DNA of 64,000 bases. Origin: Caldilineaceae bacterium SB0661_bin_32. Its GTDB lineage: Bacteria; Chloroflexota; Anaerolineae; Caldilineales; Caldilineaceae. This document shows positions 27,787 through 37,457 of this stretch, one piece after another. Below the pieces are notes generated by a model. That model did not search any database. It was not told where the DNA came from and worked only from the letters and a program-made list of their open reading frames with translations. Within the stretch, counting starts at the first letter, position 1; the number at the start of each line of letters is the position of its first letter. A program made the translations under genes and the position numbers. The DNA is taken from assembly GCA_009841235.1 (NCBI GenBank), contig VXMH01000036.1, positions 1 through 64,000 of the forward strand, given 5' to 3'.

Positions 27787-28698
27787 ATGCATTCGACACT
27801 TAGGACTGAGCGACTGATTTTGCGACCTCTTGCAGCGGCGGATGCGGAGGACCTATTTGACGCGTATCGCAGGCCGGTAGCGATGCGGTTTATGGACGAT
27901 GCGGCGCACACTTCTGCGGCGGAGACAAAGAAGATGGTCGATGGCATGCTCGATGGGTCAGGGACAGTGTGGACCGTTCGCACGACCGAGGACGGCCCGG
28001 CCCTGGGATTTGTCGATTACATCGGAAACGCCGGCGTGCCCGGGATGGGCTACTTTCTACACCCGGATCATTGGGGAAACGGCTATATGAGCGAGGCTGT
28101 ACGGGCGGCGCTTGACTACGGTTTTGACGTGATGGGGCTGGACCGGGTGGAGCTGTGGATCAGTGAGGAGAACAGGGCGTCATTGCGTGTCGCCGAGCGG
28201 GTCGGGTTCAGGCGGCGGGGGCGGATGCGGCAGAAGTATCACCAGGACGAGACCGGCCACGACAAGATCGTTTACGGGATCACGGCGGAGCAGTGGCGCA
28301 CGGGGGAACTGGCGGGCAACGCGCAGGCTGCTTACAGTATGGCGCCGATTCTGGCTGTGCCGGATGTGCTGGCCGCGGCGGAGTATTATTGCGACAAGCT
28401 GGGCTTTACGATCGGATTTCTGTACGGCGATCCGCCCACGCACGGCGGCATCCACCGCGGCGAATGGACGTCGGAGGGCGCGCATATTCAACTCACGCTC
28501 ACGGACCAACCTTTGCCGGAGAAACCGCCGGTGGGGTTCTATGTTTTCATGGGCGAGGACGTTGACGGTCTGTTTGAGAAGTACCAGGCGGCGGGGGTAC
28601 AAATCGAACGGGAGCCGACGGACGAGCCCTGGGGGATGAGGGAGTTCGCGATACGCGACTGTAATGGATATCTGCTGCGTTTTGGCAGGTCGAGCTGA
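27787..28698 (+). CDS. Fusion of GNAT acetyltransferase and glyoxalase/VOC domain
   Basis: A 303-residue two-domain protein. Residues 5-170 are a RimJ/RimL-type GNAT N-acetyltransferase (LRTERLILRPL at the start, acetyl-CoA loop GYFLHPDHWGNGYMSEA, ENRASLRVAERVGF). Residues 180-300 are a VOC/glyoxalase fold domain (APILAVPDVLAAAEYYCDKLGF and the terminal RDCNGYLLRFG) of the bleomycin-resistance type. The pair could acetylate and sequester a toxic small molecule, but this is inference. Both domains are intact. Confidence 0.85.
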   Translation: MHSTLRTERLILRPLAAADAEDLFDAYRRPVAMRFMDDAAHTSAAETKKMVDGMLDGSGTVWTVRTTEDGPALGFVDYIGNAGVPGMGYFLHPDHWGNGYMSEAVRAALDYGFDVMGLDRVELWISEENRASLRVAERVGFRRRGRMRQKYHQDETGHDKIVYGITAEQWRTGELAGNAQAAYSMAPILAVPDVLAAAEYYCDKLGFTIGFLYGDPPTHGGIHRGEWTSEGAHIQLTLTDQPLPEKPPVGFYVFMGEDVDGLFEKYQAAGVQIEREPTDEPWGMREFAIRDCNGYLLRFGRSS

Positions 28699-28790
28699 GT
28701 GAATAACCGTTCATGATCGGTGCGAGCTGACTGCGCCCGCGCCGGTGATTTGGACTGCCGGCAGATTGTTGTGGTCGGGAGGGCGCTGGG

Positions 28791-30059
28791 ATGACAGCAA
28801 AGAGTTTGGGATTACGGAAGGACTCTGAAGGGAGAGGTGGGATCTGGCAGCTCGCGCGTGAGCGAGGCATGAGCCGGCGTCGCTTTTTGCAGCTACTGTC
28901 GGCCGGCGGGACTGCGGCTGTGCTGGCGTCTTGTACGGGTCTGCCACTGCCAACGGCGACATTGCCGGCGGCAGAAGAGAGCACGGCGGAGGCTCCCCTT
29001 TACTACAAGAACCCAGCACCGTTTATCGATCACGGCGGCGGGAATCTGGAGACGCGCCTGGAGAACATGGAGGCGTTGATCACGCCGAGCCAGTACTTTT
29101 TTGTGCGCAACAACTCAGCCAGTCTGGTCGTGGACGCGGCCGACTGGCGACTCTCGATTGAAGGCGACGCGGTCGCTAATCCGCTGGAGCTTACCTACGA
29201 TGACGTTTTGGATTTGCCCAGCCGGACGTTTATTTCGTACCTGGAATGTGCGGGCAACCATCGGTCCATGTTCGACTTGGTGAAGGGGCAGGCGGCCAAA
29301 GGGACGCAATGGGGGACCGGTGCGATCAGCAACGGCAGATGGACGGGCGCGGCGCTGCGGGATGTGCTGGTTCAGGCAGATATTACAGATGAGGCGGTCA
29401 GCGTGCTTCTGATTGGGTTGGACAGCGGTTCGCCGGAGAAGGGATTTCGGCGCGTGATGCCGGTTGAAAAGGCGATGGACCCGGATACGCTGCTCGCCTA
29501 CTCCCTGAACGGGGAGGCTTTGCCGAAGGATCACGGTTTCCCGTTGCGGGCGCTGGCGCCAGGATGGGTGGGAGCCGCCAGCATCAAGTGGCTTGGGCGG
29601 ATTGTTGTCTCTTCTGAACAGCTTTGGACGCGAAACAACACAACCTCTTACACATTGATCGGCGATGCCTATCCGCCGGAGGGGGAATCGTTGGGCAAGC
29701 CGGTGACGATGCAGACGATCAAGAGCGCACTGGCGCTGCCGCGGCCCGCTGAGCTGGCGGCAGGGACGCAGCGCATTCACGGCTACGCACAGTCGCCGTC
29801 CGGACCGATTGCGAAGGTGGAGTGGAGCCTTGATGCCGGGACGACCTGGAGAGGCGCGACCGTAGTCGAGCCGAGCGAAGACGTTTCGAGGTATTCGTGG
29901 GCGCGTTTCGAATTCATGTGGGATGCTCGGCCGGGCGAGCACACGATTATGACGCGGGCGACGGACGCCGCGGGCAATAGACAACCGGACGAGATTCCTT
30001 TCAACGAGAAGGGTTATCTCTTCAACCAGCCGGTACCCCACCCGATACGCGTGGCGTAG
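28791..30059 (+). CDS. Sulfite-oxidase-fold molybdopterin oxidoreductase, exported
   Basis: A 422-residue protein of the sulfite oxidase family. The N-terminus carries a twin-arginine sequence (SRRRFLQLL near 24-32) and then LASC, so it may be a Tat-exported lipoprotein. The Moco-ligand cysteine is in YLECAGNHR (about 150). Further family blocks are RALAPGWVGAASIKWL and the C-terminal dimerisation/Ig-like domain with KVEWSLDAGTTW. The electron acceptor and natural substrate are unknown; no heme domain is present. Confidence 0.88.
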   Translation: MTAKSLGLRKDSEGRGGIWQLARERGMSRRRFLQLLSAGGTAAVLASCTGLPLPTATLPAAEESTAEAPLYYKNPAPFIDHGGGNLETRLENMEALITPSQYFFVRNNSASLVVDAADWRLSIEGDAVANPLELTYDDVLDLPSRTFISYLECAGNHRSMFDLVKGQAAKGTQWGTGAISNGRWTGAALRDVLVQADITDEAVSVLLIGLDSGSPEKGFRRVMPVEKAMDPDTLLAYSLNGEALPKDHGFPLRALAPGWVGAASIKWLGRIVVSSEQLWTRNNTTSYTLIGDAYPPEGESLGKPVTMQTIKSALALPRPAELAAGTQRIHGYAQSPSGPIAKVEWSLDAGTTWRGATVVEPSEDVSRYSWARFEFMWDARPGEHTIMTRATDAAGNRQPDEIPFNEKGYLFNQPVPHPIRVA

Positions 30060-30091
30060 TAATGACGAGACCGGTTTGACAGAGGCACGCT

Positions 30092-31951
30092 ATGATTGAG
30101 ATCGCCGACCATACACGAATCGTATCCGTCGCGGAGATGCAGCTTCTGGAGAAAGAGGCCGATGCAGGCGGCCAGAGCTATGCGGCGATGATGGAACAGG
30201 CGGGTACTGCCCTGGCAGAAGCAGTTCAGGAGAACTATACCCTCAGTGGGGACGGCACGGTGTTGGTCCTGTCGGGGCCGGGCAACAACGGGGGCGACGG
30301 GCTTGTCTGCGCACGGCATCTCAACGACGCCGGCTACCAGGTGAGGGTCTATCTGTGGAAGAGGGGCGGCTCTGCGGTCAAGGAAGAGCGGGCTGGGAGT
30401 AAGCGGCGGAAAAGAGGCTCGCGCATGAGAGTGGACCCGCCGGAAGATTACGAGGGCCATTTGGGCAAGCTGGTTGAGCGCAATGTGCCCGTCCACAACG
30501 CAGAAGAAGACGAGGATGCGGTGCAGCTGCGAGCCTGGCTGGACGCAGCGGATGTCGTGGTTGATGCGCTGCTGGGTACGGGCGCCAACCGGCCCATTGA
30601 GGGTGAACTGGCCGGCATCCTGCAGCAGGTGGCAGAGGTGCGCAACAGCCGCCCTTTGCATGGGAAATTTTCTGCGGGGGAAGCTGGCCCCGAGGCGGGT
30701 GATCCGAAAGCTCAACCGCCGCTGGCTGTGGTCGCTGTCGATGTGCCCAGCGGTTTGAATGCGGACAGCGGCGCGCTCGATGCGGCTACGGTTGCAGCCG
30801 ATATGACGGTGACATTTGGTTGCGCGAAGACGGGGCAGTTCCAGTTTCCCGGCGCGGGCGTCCTCGGCGAACTGGTGGTGGCGGACATTGGTATTCCCCC
30901 TGAACTTACCGCCGACATGCGGACGTTTTTCCTGACGCCGGAACAGGTGGGCGGCCTCTTGCCGACGCGCAGCCGCAACAGTCACAAGGGTACTTTTGGC
31001 AAGGGGATGGCAGTGGTGGGCAGCGTGAACTATCCGGGCGCCGCCTATCTCAGCTGTGCGGCGATGGGCCGTGTGGGAGCAGGGCTGGTAACGGGCGCGA
31101 TTCCTCAGCCGGTGTGGGTACCGGTGTCGTCGGCGCTGGCTGAACCGACGTGGATCCTCCTGAGCCATGATCTGGGGGTGGTGAATGAGACTGCGGCGGC
31201 CAATGTCACGGCAAAGCTGGGGGAGTATGACGCGCTGCTTATCGGCTGCGGGCTGGGGCAGGAAAGCGCAACGCGGGCCTTTATGGAGCGGCTGCTGCTG
31301 AGGAATCACAGGCGGCGCCCGTCAGCATTGCCGGGCGCGTTTGTTCCGTCTGACGGTCAAGCGGTCGAAGACGGGCAACAGGGATCAGACACAAATTCGT
31401 CAACCGACTCGCCATTCGGTACGATCCGCCGCCGCGACCAATTGCCGGTTGAAGGGCCCTTGTTGCCGCCTACGGTGATCGACGCGGACGGCCTCAACCT
31501 TCTGGCACAACTGGAGGACTGGCCGTCGCTGCTGCCGGCAGACTGCGTCCTGACTCCGCACCCTGCGGAGATGGCGCGTCTCTGCGGGCTGTCATCGGTG
31601 CAGGAGGTTGCAGACAACCGCTGGGAGTTGGCGCGGAAGCGGGCGGCGGCCTGGCAGGCGGTCGTGCTGCTCAAAGGGCCGTATACGGTCATTGCCACGC
31701 CGGAAGGGGAGCTGGCTGTGTTGCCGGTGGCCACTGCTGCGCTGGCTACGGCGGGGACTGGGGACATTCTGGCCGGCGCGATCACGGGGTTGCTGGCTCA
31801 GGGTCTGTCTCCATTTCAGGCCGCGTGTCTGGGGGCCTGGCTCCATGGACGTGCCGGAGAGCTGTGCGAGCAGAGGATTGGAAGCGCCGGGGGCATCGCC
31901 TCGGATCTGCTGACACTTCTGCCTGCGGCGATGAACGAGTTGCGGGAATAG
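30092..31951 (+). CDS. nnr: Bifunctional NAD(P)H-hydrate epimerase / ADP-dependent dehydratase
   Basis: Repairs hydrated NAD(P)H. The N-terminal epimerase domain (about 1-260) carries GPGNNGGDGLVCARHL. The C-terminal ribokinase-like dehydratase (about 285-615) ends in the ATP/ADP motif TAGTGDILAG and has the LTPHPAEMARL and LKGPYTVIATP blocks. At 619 residues it is longer than usual (about 500-530). Two lengthening inserts are a basic/acidic loop around residues 88-135 and a polar loop near 405-455. Both catalytic halves look intact. Confidence 0.92.
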   Translation: MIEIADHTRIVSVAEMQLLEKEADAGGQSYAAMMEQAGTALAEAVQENYTLSGDGTVLVLSGPGNNGGDGLVCARHLNDAGYQVRVYLWKRGGSAVKEERAGSKRRKRGSRMRVDPPEDYEGHLGKLVERNVPVHNAEEDEDAVQLRAWLDAADVVVDALLGTGANRPIEGELAGILQQVAEVRNSRPLHGKFSAGEAGPEAGDPKAQPPLAVVAVDVPSGLNADSGALDAATVAADMTVTFGCAKTGQFQFPGAGVLGELVVADIGIPPELTADMRTFFLTPEQVGGLLPTRSRNSHKGTFGKGMAVVGSVNYPGAAYLSCAAMGRVGAGLVTGAIPQPVWVPVSSALAEPTWILLSHDLGVVNETAAANVTAKLGEYDALLIGCGLGQESATRAFMERLLLRNHRRRPSALPGAFVPSDGQAVEDGQQGSDTNSSTDSPFGTIRRRDQLPVEGPLLPPTVIDADGLNLLAQLEDWPSLLPADCVLTPHPAEMARLCGLSSVQEVADNRWELARKRAAAWQAVVLLKGPYTVIATPEGELAVLPVATAALATAGTGDILAGAITGLLAQGLSPFQAACLGAWLHGRAGELCEQRIGSAGGIASDLLTLLPAAMNELRE

Positions 31952-31969
31952 AGGGGAAACGGCCGCCAA

Positions 31970-32629
31970 CTAGGAACTTCTGCCGGATTCCCACGCCTGA
32001 CGTAAGGCGCGCGCCTGCTCGATCAAGTCAGCCATGGTCTGGTCCGGTCCGGTGACGAGGGAGCTGCCGACGCCCAGAGCGTCGGCACCGGCCGCGGCCC
32101 AGGCGGCGGCGTTTCCCGGGCCGATGCCGCCGGTGGGCACGAACCGGACATCATCGAGCGGGGCGCGCAGGGCTTTGAGATAAGCAGGGCCACCGAGATT
32201 GGCGGGGAAGAGTTTCAGGAGGCGGGAGCCCGCGGCGTGGGCCGTCTCGGCTTCGGTGGCGGTGTAGATACCTGGAATGTGCAAAACGCCGGCCTTACGG
32301 GCCTGTTCAACTACGGCTGGATTGAGCCCGGGCGCGACGGTGAACTGTGCGCCGGCGGCAACGGCGGCATCGAACTGGTCTTCGGTACGCACGGTGCCGG
32401 CGCCGATGCACATATTCTGGCCAAAACGTGCCCGCAACATTTGGATAAGTTCGAGCGCACCGGGCGTGTTCAGAGTTATCTCCATCACAAGCACGGGGGC
32501 GGCCAGGAGCGCGTCGCCGATTTCGAGCACTTTCTGGGCGGGAAAGTCCCCGCGTACGATAGCGACGATGCCGTCGTCCTGCACTTTGCGCGCCATCTCT
32601 TCAGGACCGAAAATCATTCTCGCGCTCAT
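31970..32629 (-). CDS. KDPG/KHG aldolase family protein
   Basis: A 219-residue TIM-barrel class I aldolase of the Eda family, cleaving 2-keto-3-deoxy-6-phosphogluconate or 4-hydroxy-2-oxoglutarate type substrates to pyruvate and an aldehyde. Motifs are IVAIVRG, the Glu in [12 protein letters not shown] (about 49), CIGAGTVRT and the Schiff-base lysine in [11 protein letters not shown] (about 138), then PTGGIG. ATG 32629 is taken; the longer frame to 32713 adds a Cys/Arg-rich stretch unlike the family. Confidence 0.88.
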   Translation of the reverse strand: MSARMIFGPEEMARKVQDDGIVAIVRGDFPAQKVLEIGDALLAAPVLVMEITLNTPGALELIQMLRARFGQNMCIGAGTVRTEDQFDAAVAAGAQFTVAPGLNPAVVEQARKAGVLHIPGIYTATEAETAHAAGSRLLKLFPANLGGPAYLKALRAPLDDVRFVPTGGIGPGNAAAWAAAGADALGVGSSLVTGPDQTMADLIEQARALRQAWESGRSS

Positions 32630-32771
32630 TAATGTTTGCGGCAGCACATTGGCAGCCCCTCCAGGAAAATCGAATCCGATACGGCATCTCTTGCATTTGG
32701 GGCGATTTCTCAAATGCTCCGAACCTATAGTAGTATAGCATTGATTCTATTGCCGATTGGAGGAAAGTCGC

Positions 32772-33800
32772 ATGAATATTGCCCTTGACGTCATGGGCGG
32801 CGACAATGCACCGCGCGAAATCGTAGCCGGCGCGATATTGGCGGCACGACAGTACGACGTTACTGTTTCGCTGGTGGGGCGGCCGGACGTCATAGAAAGG
32901 GAGCTGGCGAGGCATCCGACTCACAGGCTGGACCTGCCGATCGTGCCAGCCTATGAAGTGATCGAAATGTCGGACAAGCCGGCGAAGGCGGTACGCACAA
33001 AGAAGAACAGTTCGATGGCGGTAGCCTGCAAGCTGGTGAAGGAAGGCAAAGCGGATGCATTTGTGACGGCGGGCAACACGGGCGGCGCGCTGGCTGCCGG
33101 CATTCTGCACTTTGGTCGGATGCAGAGTATCCTGCGTCCGGCGTTGATCGTTCCCTTTCCCACATTGCGGGGTTTCTGCCTGATTCTGGATGTTGGGGCC
33201 AATACCGACGTCAAGCCGGAGCAGCTGCAGCAATTCAGCGTGATGGGCAGTGTCTACTCGCGACGCATCATGGGCGTGCGTAATCCGAGCGTTCGCATTT
33301 TGAGCAATGGTGAAGAGGAAGGCAAAGGCAATCAGCTGGTTCTGGAGGCGACGGCGCTGCTAGAGGAGACGCCCGGCATCCGGTTTATGGGGAATATCGA
33401 GGCGCGGGACGTGACCAGCGGCATTGCCGATGTGGTGGTCACGGACGGCTTTACGGGCAATGTCTTTATGAAGGGCGCGGAGGGCATTGTCAAGTTGCTT
33501 CAAGGTGTACTGTTGGACGAGATCACGGCCGGTCCGATCAGCAGCATTGGCGGTCTGCTGGTTCGCTCCGCGCTGCGCAGGATGGCGCGAAGGCTTGACG
33601 ACAGTGAGTTTGGAGGGGCGGTCCTGCTGGGCCTGTCTAATTTGATGGTCGTCGGCCACGGCAGAAGCAACGCCAACGCCATCCGCCACACGATTCGCAA
33701 TGCGAAGCAGTTGATCGATTCGCGGCTGGTTGAAGAGATTCAGTCGGGCGTCAGCGAAGTTATCGACAACGCCGATGAAATGGTCGCCCTCCAACGGTAG
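32772..33800 (+). CDS. plsX: Phosphate acyltransferase PlsX
   Basis: Converts acyl-ACP and phosphate to acyl-phosphate for phospholipid synthesis with PlsY. The 342 residues start [12 protein letters not shown] and include [48 protein letters not shown] and [19 protein letters not shown] 32772 has GGAGG eight bases upstream. Unusually the acyl-carrier/fab genes and rpmF that often adjoin plsX are not here. Confidence 0.95.
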   Translation: MNIALDVMGGDNAPREIVAGAILAARQYDVTVSLVGRPDVIERELARHPTHRLDLPIVPAYEVIEMSDKPAKAVRTKKNSSMAVACKLVKEGKADAFVTAGNTGGALAAGILHFGRMQSILRPALIVPFPTLRGFCLILDVGANTDVKPEQLQQFSVMGSVYSRRIMGVRNPSVRILSNGEEEGKGNQLVLEATALLEETPGIRFMGNIEARDVTSGIADVVVTDGFTGNVFMKGAEGIVKLLQGVLLDEITAGPISSIGGLLVRSALRRMARRLDDSEFGGAVLLGLSNLMVVGHGRSNANAIRHTIRNAKQLIDSRLVEEIQSGVSEVIDNADEMVALQR

Positions 33801-33829
33801 CCAGCCAAATCACCGAAGAATTCAACTCC

Positions 33830-34627
33830 ATGAAAGTATACCGCAATCTGCCGGCGATTAAGTCAAGAGAGCAGAGGGGGCGGCGAATTGCCTTGGGTGG
33901 TTTGGCGATCCTTTTTGTCGGCCTTCTCGCCAGCTTTACGCCGACCTGGTTCCCGCCGGATGAACCGACATCCAATGCTCTGACCGGTTTTATTCAGCGA
34001 TACTGGACGGTCGTCAGTTTTGGCGCGCTGGCGGTGGGCTTTATCGCCTCCAATGTCGGGAGCTACTATATTAACCGCTTTGCGCCGCGGCGCTGGCCTG
34101 GCAGCAAGCGAATTGCGCGACCGGATGAGCTTGTCGAGAACGGTCTGAAAGGGTTTGACGACAAGTACGCGCTTTTTCTATGGGGACTGGATGAAGTCCC
34201 GTACATTTTGGTGGGGCCGTCCGGCGTACGGGTCTTTCTTGTGCGCAGCGACAAAGGAACTGTGCGCGTGTACGGGGACAGATGGCGGGAACGGTTCAGT
34301 CTGGGCCGATTGCTCACGTTTCTCAACAGGGAGGGACTGGGCAACCCCGTACGTGAAATCGAGGAGACCGAACGGAAAGTCCGGGAGTTGCTTCAAGAGG
34401 GAGAGTCGAGCGGTGAATTAGCGGTCAACGCTGCCGACATTCCGATCGAGAGCGCGGCGGTCTTCATCAATCCGGCCATGCAACTGGAGCTTGAGAACCC
34501 CTCGATGCCGGTGTTGCGGGTCGATCAGTTGAAGAAGTATGTGCGCACAAAGAGGGACCATCAACTGAATGCGGGCGATGTGCGCGCGGTGACTGATTAT
34601 CTACTGAGTGTCAGCGCGCTGGCGTAA
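33830..34627 (+). CDS. Two-helix membrane protein with a NERD-like domain lacking catalytic residues
   Basis: A 265-residue protein. Two hydrophobic segments lie near residues 22-41 and 62-84, then a cytoplasmic domain runs to the end. Its order of elements (VENGLKGFDD, PYILVGPSGVRVFLVRSDKGTVRV, NPVREIEETERKV, AVFINPAMQLELE) follows the nuclease-related NERD domain. However, the metal-binding Asp and the E-x-K of active nucleases are replaced (PY and LVRS at those places). I infer a NERD-fold pseudo-enzyme; the assignment is from pattern only. It starts 29 bases after plsX. Confidence 0.55.
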   Translation: MKVYRNLPAIKSREQRGRRIALGGLAILFVGLLASFTPTWFPPDEPTSNALTGFIQRYWTVVSFGALAVGFIASNVGSYYINRFAPRRWPGSKRIARPDELVENGLKGFDDKYALFLWGLDEVPYILVGPSGVRVFLVRSDKGTVRVYGDRWRERFSLGRLLTFLNREGLGNPVREIEETERKVRELLQEGESSGELAVNAADIPIESAAVFINPAMQLELENPSMPVLRVDQLKKYVRTKRDHQLNAGDVRAVTDYLLSVSALA

Positions 34628-34642
34628 CAGCGGCGCTTCGCA

Positions 34643-35422
34643 TCAATCGAACCCCAGCCTTCTTTCCTTCAAACTGACATATTTATCGCGGGTGATGATC
34701 AGATGATCGAGAACATCGATCTGCAGGAGCTTGCCCGCGGCGACGATCTGTTTTGTCACCTGCACGTCTTCGGGGCTGGGTGTTGGGTCGCCGCTGGGAT
34801 GGTTGTGGACGACAATGAGTGATGCGCTGTTGGCGCGCACGGCCTCGGTAAAGATTTCACCTACACGAATTACGGCGGCGTTGAGGCTGCCGGAATAGAC
34901 GACGGGAGTACGTTGGACATTGTTTTTCGTGTCCAGGAGTACGACCCGCACCTGTTCCCGCTCCAGCATACCCATTTCCAACATCAGAAGATTGGCGACA
35001 TCGGAGGGGCTCTGGATCTTGTCGCGCTCCAAGGGCGCGGCGAGCAGGAGTCTGCGTCCCAGTTCGAGGGCGGCTTTGATTTGTGTGACCTTGGCCTTGC
35101 CAACGCCGCGGGTCTTTGTCAACTCCTCAAAACTGGCGTGGGCCAGACCGGGCAGGCCATTGAATTCGGTCAGCAGACGCTCGGCCTGGCGGATGACGTT
35201 TTCGCCCCGGCCGCCGGTACGCAGCACGATTGCGAGGAGTTCGGCGGCGCTGAGGGCACCGGCGCCGACATACTCCAGCCTCTCTCTAGGACGGAGATCC
35301 TCCGGCATCTCCTTGATTGTGTAGGCTGTGCGGGAAGGAGTTGCCTGATCGTGGTTATCAGGTCGTTCTTTGCGGGAAGAGTCGATAGCAGGGGTGATAT
35401 TGTCTACAGGTGTCAGTTGCAT
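34643..35422 (-). CDS. radC: RadC / JAMM-motif DNA repair-associated protein
   Basis: A 259-residue protein of the RadC family. A helix-hairpin-helix part ([23 protein letters not shown], then TRGVGKAKV) precedes the MPN/JAMM metallohydrolase core with [14 protein letters not shown]. Despite the name, a role in recombination is not proven, and many homologues travel with mobile elements. It converges with the NERD-like gene, with 15 bases between the stops. Confidence 0.93.
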   Translation of the reverse strand: MQLTPVDNITPAIDSSRKERPDNHDQATPSRTAYTIKEMPEDLRPRERLEYVGAGALSAAELLAIVLRTGGRGENVIRQAERLLTEFNGLPGLAHASFEELTKTRGVGKAKVTQIKAALELGRRLLLAAPLERDKIQSPSDVANLLMLEMGMLEREQVRVVLLDTKNNVQRTPVVYSGSLNAAVIRVGEIFTEAVRANSASLIVVHNHPSGDPTPSPEDVQVTKQIVAAGKLLQIDVLDHLIITRDKYVSLKERRLGFD

Positions 35423-35589
35423 ACAGGTTTAACCGGGAGATAGTCGTGGACCGATATTGAATTAGTGCAACACAGTTGGGATCAGGGCTGGCTTTTTTTT
35501 AAGACCAGGAATCGCGTTTCTTTGAAGTTGTGGGCGAGGCATCAAGGGTTGGAGGTGAAGAATAGGGCCAGTTTCAATCCAACCTGAAA

Positions 35590-36079
35590 TCACTTAAGAG
35601 GTCCAGCAATGCAGTGGTCGCCGTTCTTCATCACGACGAGGTCAAACTGCTCCCCCTGGATATTCTTCTCTTCCACAGTGGCTGCGAAGGATTCTTCGAG
35701 CACGGACTTCATGGTTTTGCGGAAGAGGTCTTCGCTGTGGATTCCCCCGCGCAAGCCAAAGCGTGCCAGAGCCATTTCAAATGAATCGAAACGCTCGTCC
35801 AGCTTGTCGAAACGCTCATCTATTCTGTTGAAACCTGCTTCGGTTTCTCTTGTATAGTTATGTTTCCTGACGACTTACCTCCACTTGAGCCAGGAGACGC
35901 GCAAACTCGTCCCGTCGCGGAAACTTCTTGGCGACCACCCCTTCAACAAATACGACAAATTCGGGTGATTGCTCCAGTATCTGCGGCAGGCTATTCAGGA
36001 TATATCGTTTGGCCTGTTCCAACTGCTCGGTTGTTAGCGGCTGAGCGTTCATCGATTCCGTTGTCTCCACCATGGTCAT
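35590..36079 (-). pseudogene. Frameshifted remnant of a DUF3782-type PD-(D/E)XK protein
   Basis: Two neighbouring minus-strand frames form one interrupted protein. 36079 to 35858 encodes an N-terminal helix region (LEQAKRYILNSLPQILEQSPEFVVFVEGVV, ending VSRQET). The second frame continues RETEAGFNRIDERFDKLDERFDS and then RFGLRGGIHSEDLFRKTMKSVLEESF, the DUF3782 pattern. Removing one base near 35859 restores a single frame. The second part stops at GEQFDLVVMKNGD, just before the family's catalytic E-x-K strand, so the nuclease core is also truncated. Confidence 0.65.
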
Positions 36080-36209
36080 GAGTATACCACGAGTGCGTCA
36101 GTCTTCAGGTGTTTGCGATGGCTGGAGTCAGCAGCTGACAGATCATATGGCAGGTAGCGCACGACAGTTTCTGGTCAGAGTCCAACTAAGAGCAGGAATT
36201 GTCGTCCAC

Positions 36210-37364
36210 TCAACGAATGAAGCGGGTCACAGAAAAGGGCGCTAAATCCCAGGCGATCGGTTGATCGAGAGCTTGCTCGACCACCAGCTTTGCACTAAAC
36301 GGGCCAAGGGTGAGACCGGTAGGCCCGTGCCCAGTTGCAAGGTAGACACCTTTGGTTCCTGGAATGGCACCCAGCAGCGGCAGGTGATCAGTGGTATAGG
36401 GACGCAGACCGACTCGAATTTCATGGATAGCGGCGTTGCGCAGGCCGGGGGCGAGGCGCAGGGCTTCGTGCAGAACTTCCTGGATGCCCGAAACGGTTGC
36501 GTTAGGAGCGAAGCCGCTGTCGGTTTCGCGCGTGGCGCCGACAGCGACGCGACCACCGGGCCAGGGCACCTGATAGTGACCGCTGAATCCCCCCACGATC
36601 GACCAGGCGCTCGTATCCTGGCCGGGGACATGCAGATGGATGATCTGCCCGCGCTGGGGCGCAACGGGAATCCGGACGTCCAGCTGATCTGCGAAGGCGG
36701 CTGACCAGGCGCCGCCTGCGATGAGAACGGTGCCGGCCGTGTATTCTTCGCCTGAAGCGATGCGGATGCCGTTCACCTGGCCCTCTTCCAGCAGCAGGGC
36801 CGAGACGTCGGCGTCGATTGTCCGGACGCAGCGGCTGCGCAGGCCGTGTTCGAGAGCTGCTGTCATCAGGCGGCCGTCGACGCGGCGGGAGACAGGCTGG
36901 AGCAATACTGCGCTGGCGTCGGCCAGTGGAGGGAAGAAGGAGTTGCGGGCTTCTGCGGGAGAGATGCGTCGAATCAACTCCGCGGAGGGAGGGCGCCGCT
37001 CCTCCTGGCGGGCGTAGATTTCCTGCTCCATCTCGGCGAGGGCGGCCGCTTCGGTGTCGTCGAGGGCGATGGATAACTTGGAACACAGGCTATAGGCCCG
37101 AGAGAGTTCTTCGATGGACGCGCCGTCGGCAGTGAGATCATCGATCAGCACGGAATAGTAGTCCACGGCGTCGAGAGCGAAGTCGTACCAGAGCCGGCCA
37201 TCACGTGTGCTGCTTTCGGGAGCGAGGATGCCGGCGCCGGCGTCGGTGGCGCGGCCTGTGTCACGGCGGTCGCACAGCAGAGTGCGGGCGCCCAGCTGAC
37301 CGGCGCGGTAGGCGGCGGCCGCTCCGACGATACCGCCGCCGATGATGATCAGGTCGAAATCCAT
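36210..37364 (-). CDS. FAD-dependent amino acid oxidase (DAAO / glycine oxidase type)
   Basis: A 384-residue DAO-family flavoprotein. It begins with the dinucleotide-binding motif FDLIIIGGGIVGAAAAY, has the substrate-domain block APQRGQIIHLHVPG and ends with the FAD-closing motif YLATGHGPTGLTLGP. Glycine oxidase (ThiO), D-amino acid dehydrogenase and sarcosine oxidase types cannot be separated by eye. No thiamine genes are adjacent, which argues against a dedicated ThiO role. Confidence 0.88.
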   Translation of the reverse strand: MDFDLIIIGGGIVGAAAAYRAGQLGARTLLCDRRDTGRATDAGAGILAPESSTRDGRLWYDFALDAVDYYSVLIDDLTADGASIEELSRAYSLCSKLSIALDDTEAAALAEMEQEIYARQEERRPPSAELIRRISPAEARNSFFPPLADASAVLLQPVSRRVDGRLMTAALEHGLRSRCVRTIDADVSALLLEEGQVNGIRIASGEEYTAGTVLIAGGAWSAAFADQLDVRIPVAPQRGQIIHLHVPGQDTSAWSIVGGFSGHYQVPWPGGRVAVGATRETDSGFAPNATVSGIQEVLHEALRLAPGLRNAAIHEIRVGLRPYTTDHLPLLGAIPGTKGVYLATGHGPTGLTLGPFSAKLVVEQALDQPIAWDLAPFSVTRFIR

Positions 37365-37457
37365 AGCAAGGCCTCCAGGTTGTGCCGTGCCGTCATAAGG
37401 CTGATCGGAAGAATTCTTTCGCGGTGTGTACGCGTTCTCATCTTCAACTCAGTTGCT

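Noticed and set aside
34643-35422. Mobile element marked by radC
   Set aside because: radC often rides on mobile elements, but no integrase, transposase, att-like repeat or composition change is visible here; the nearby nuclease remnant alone is not enough.
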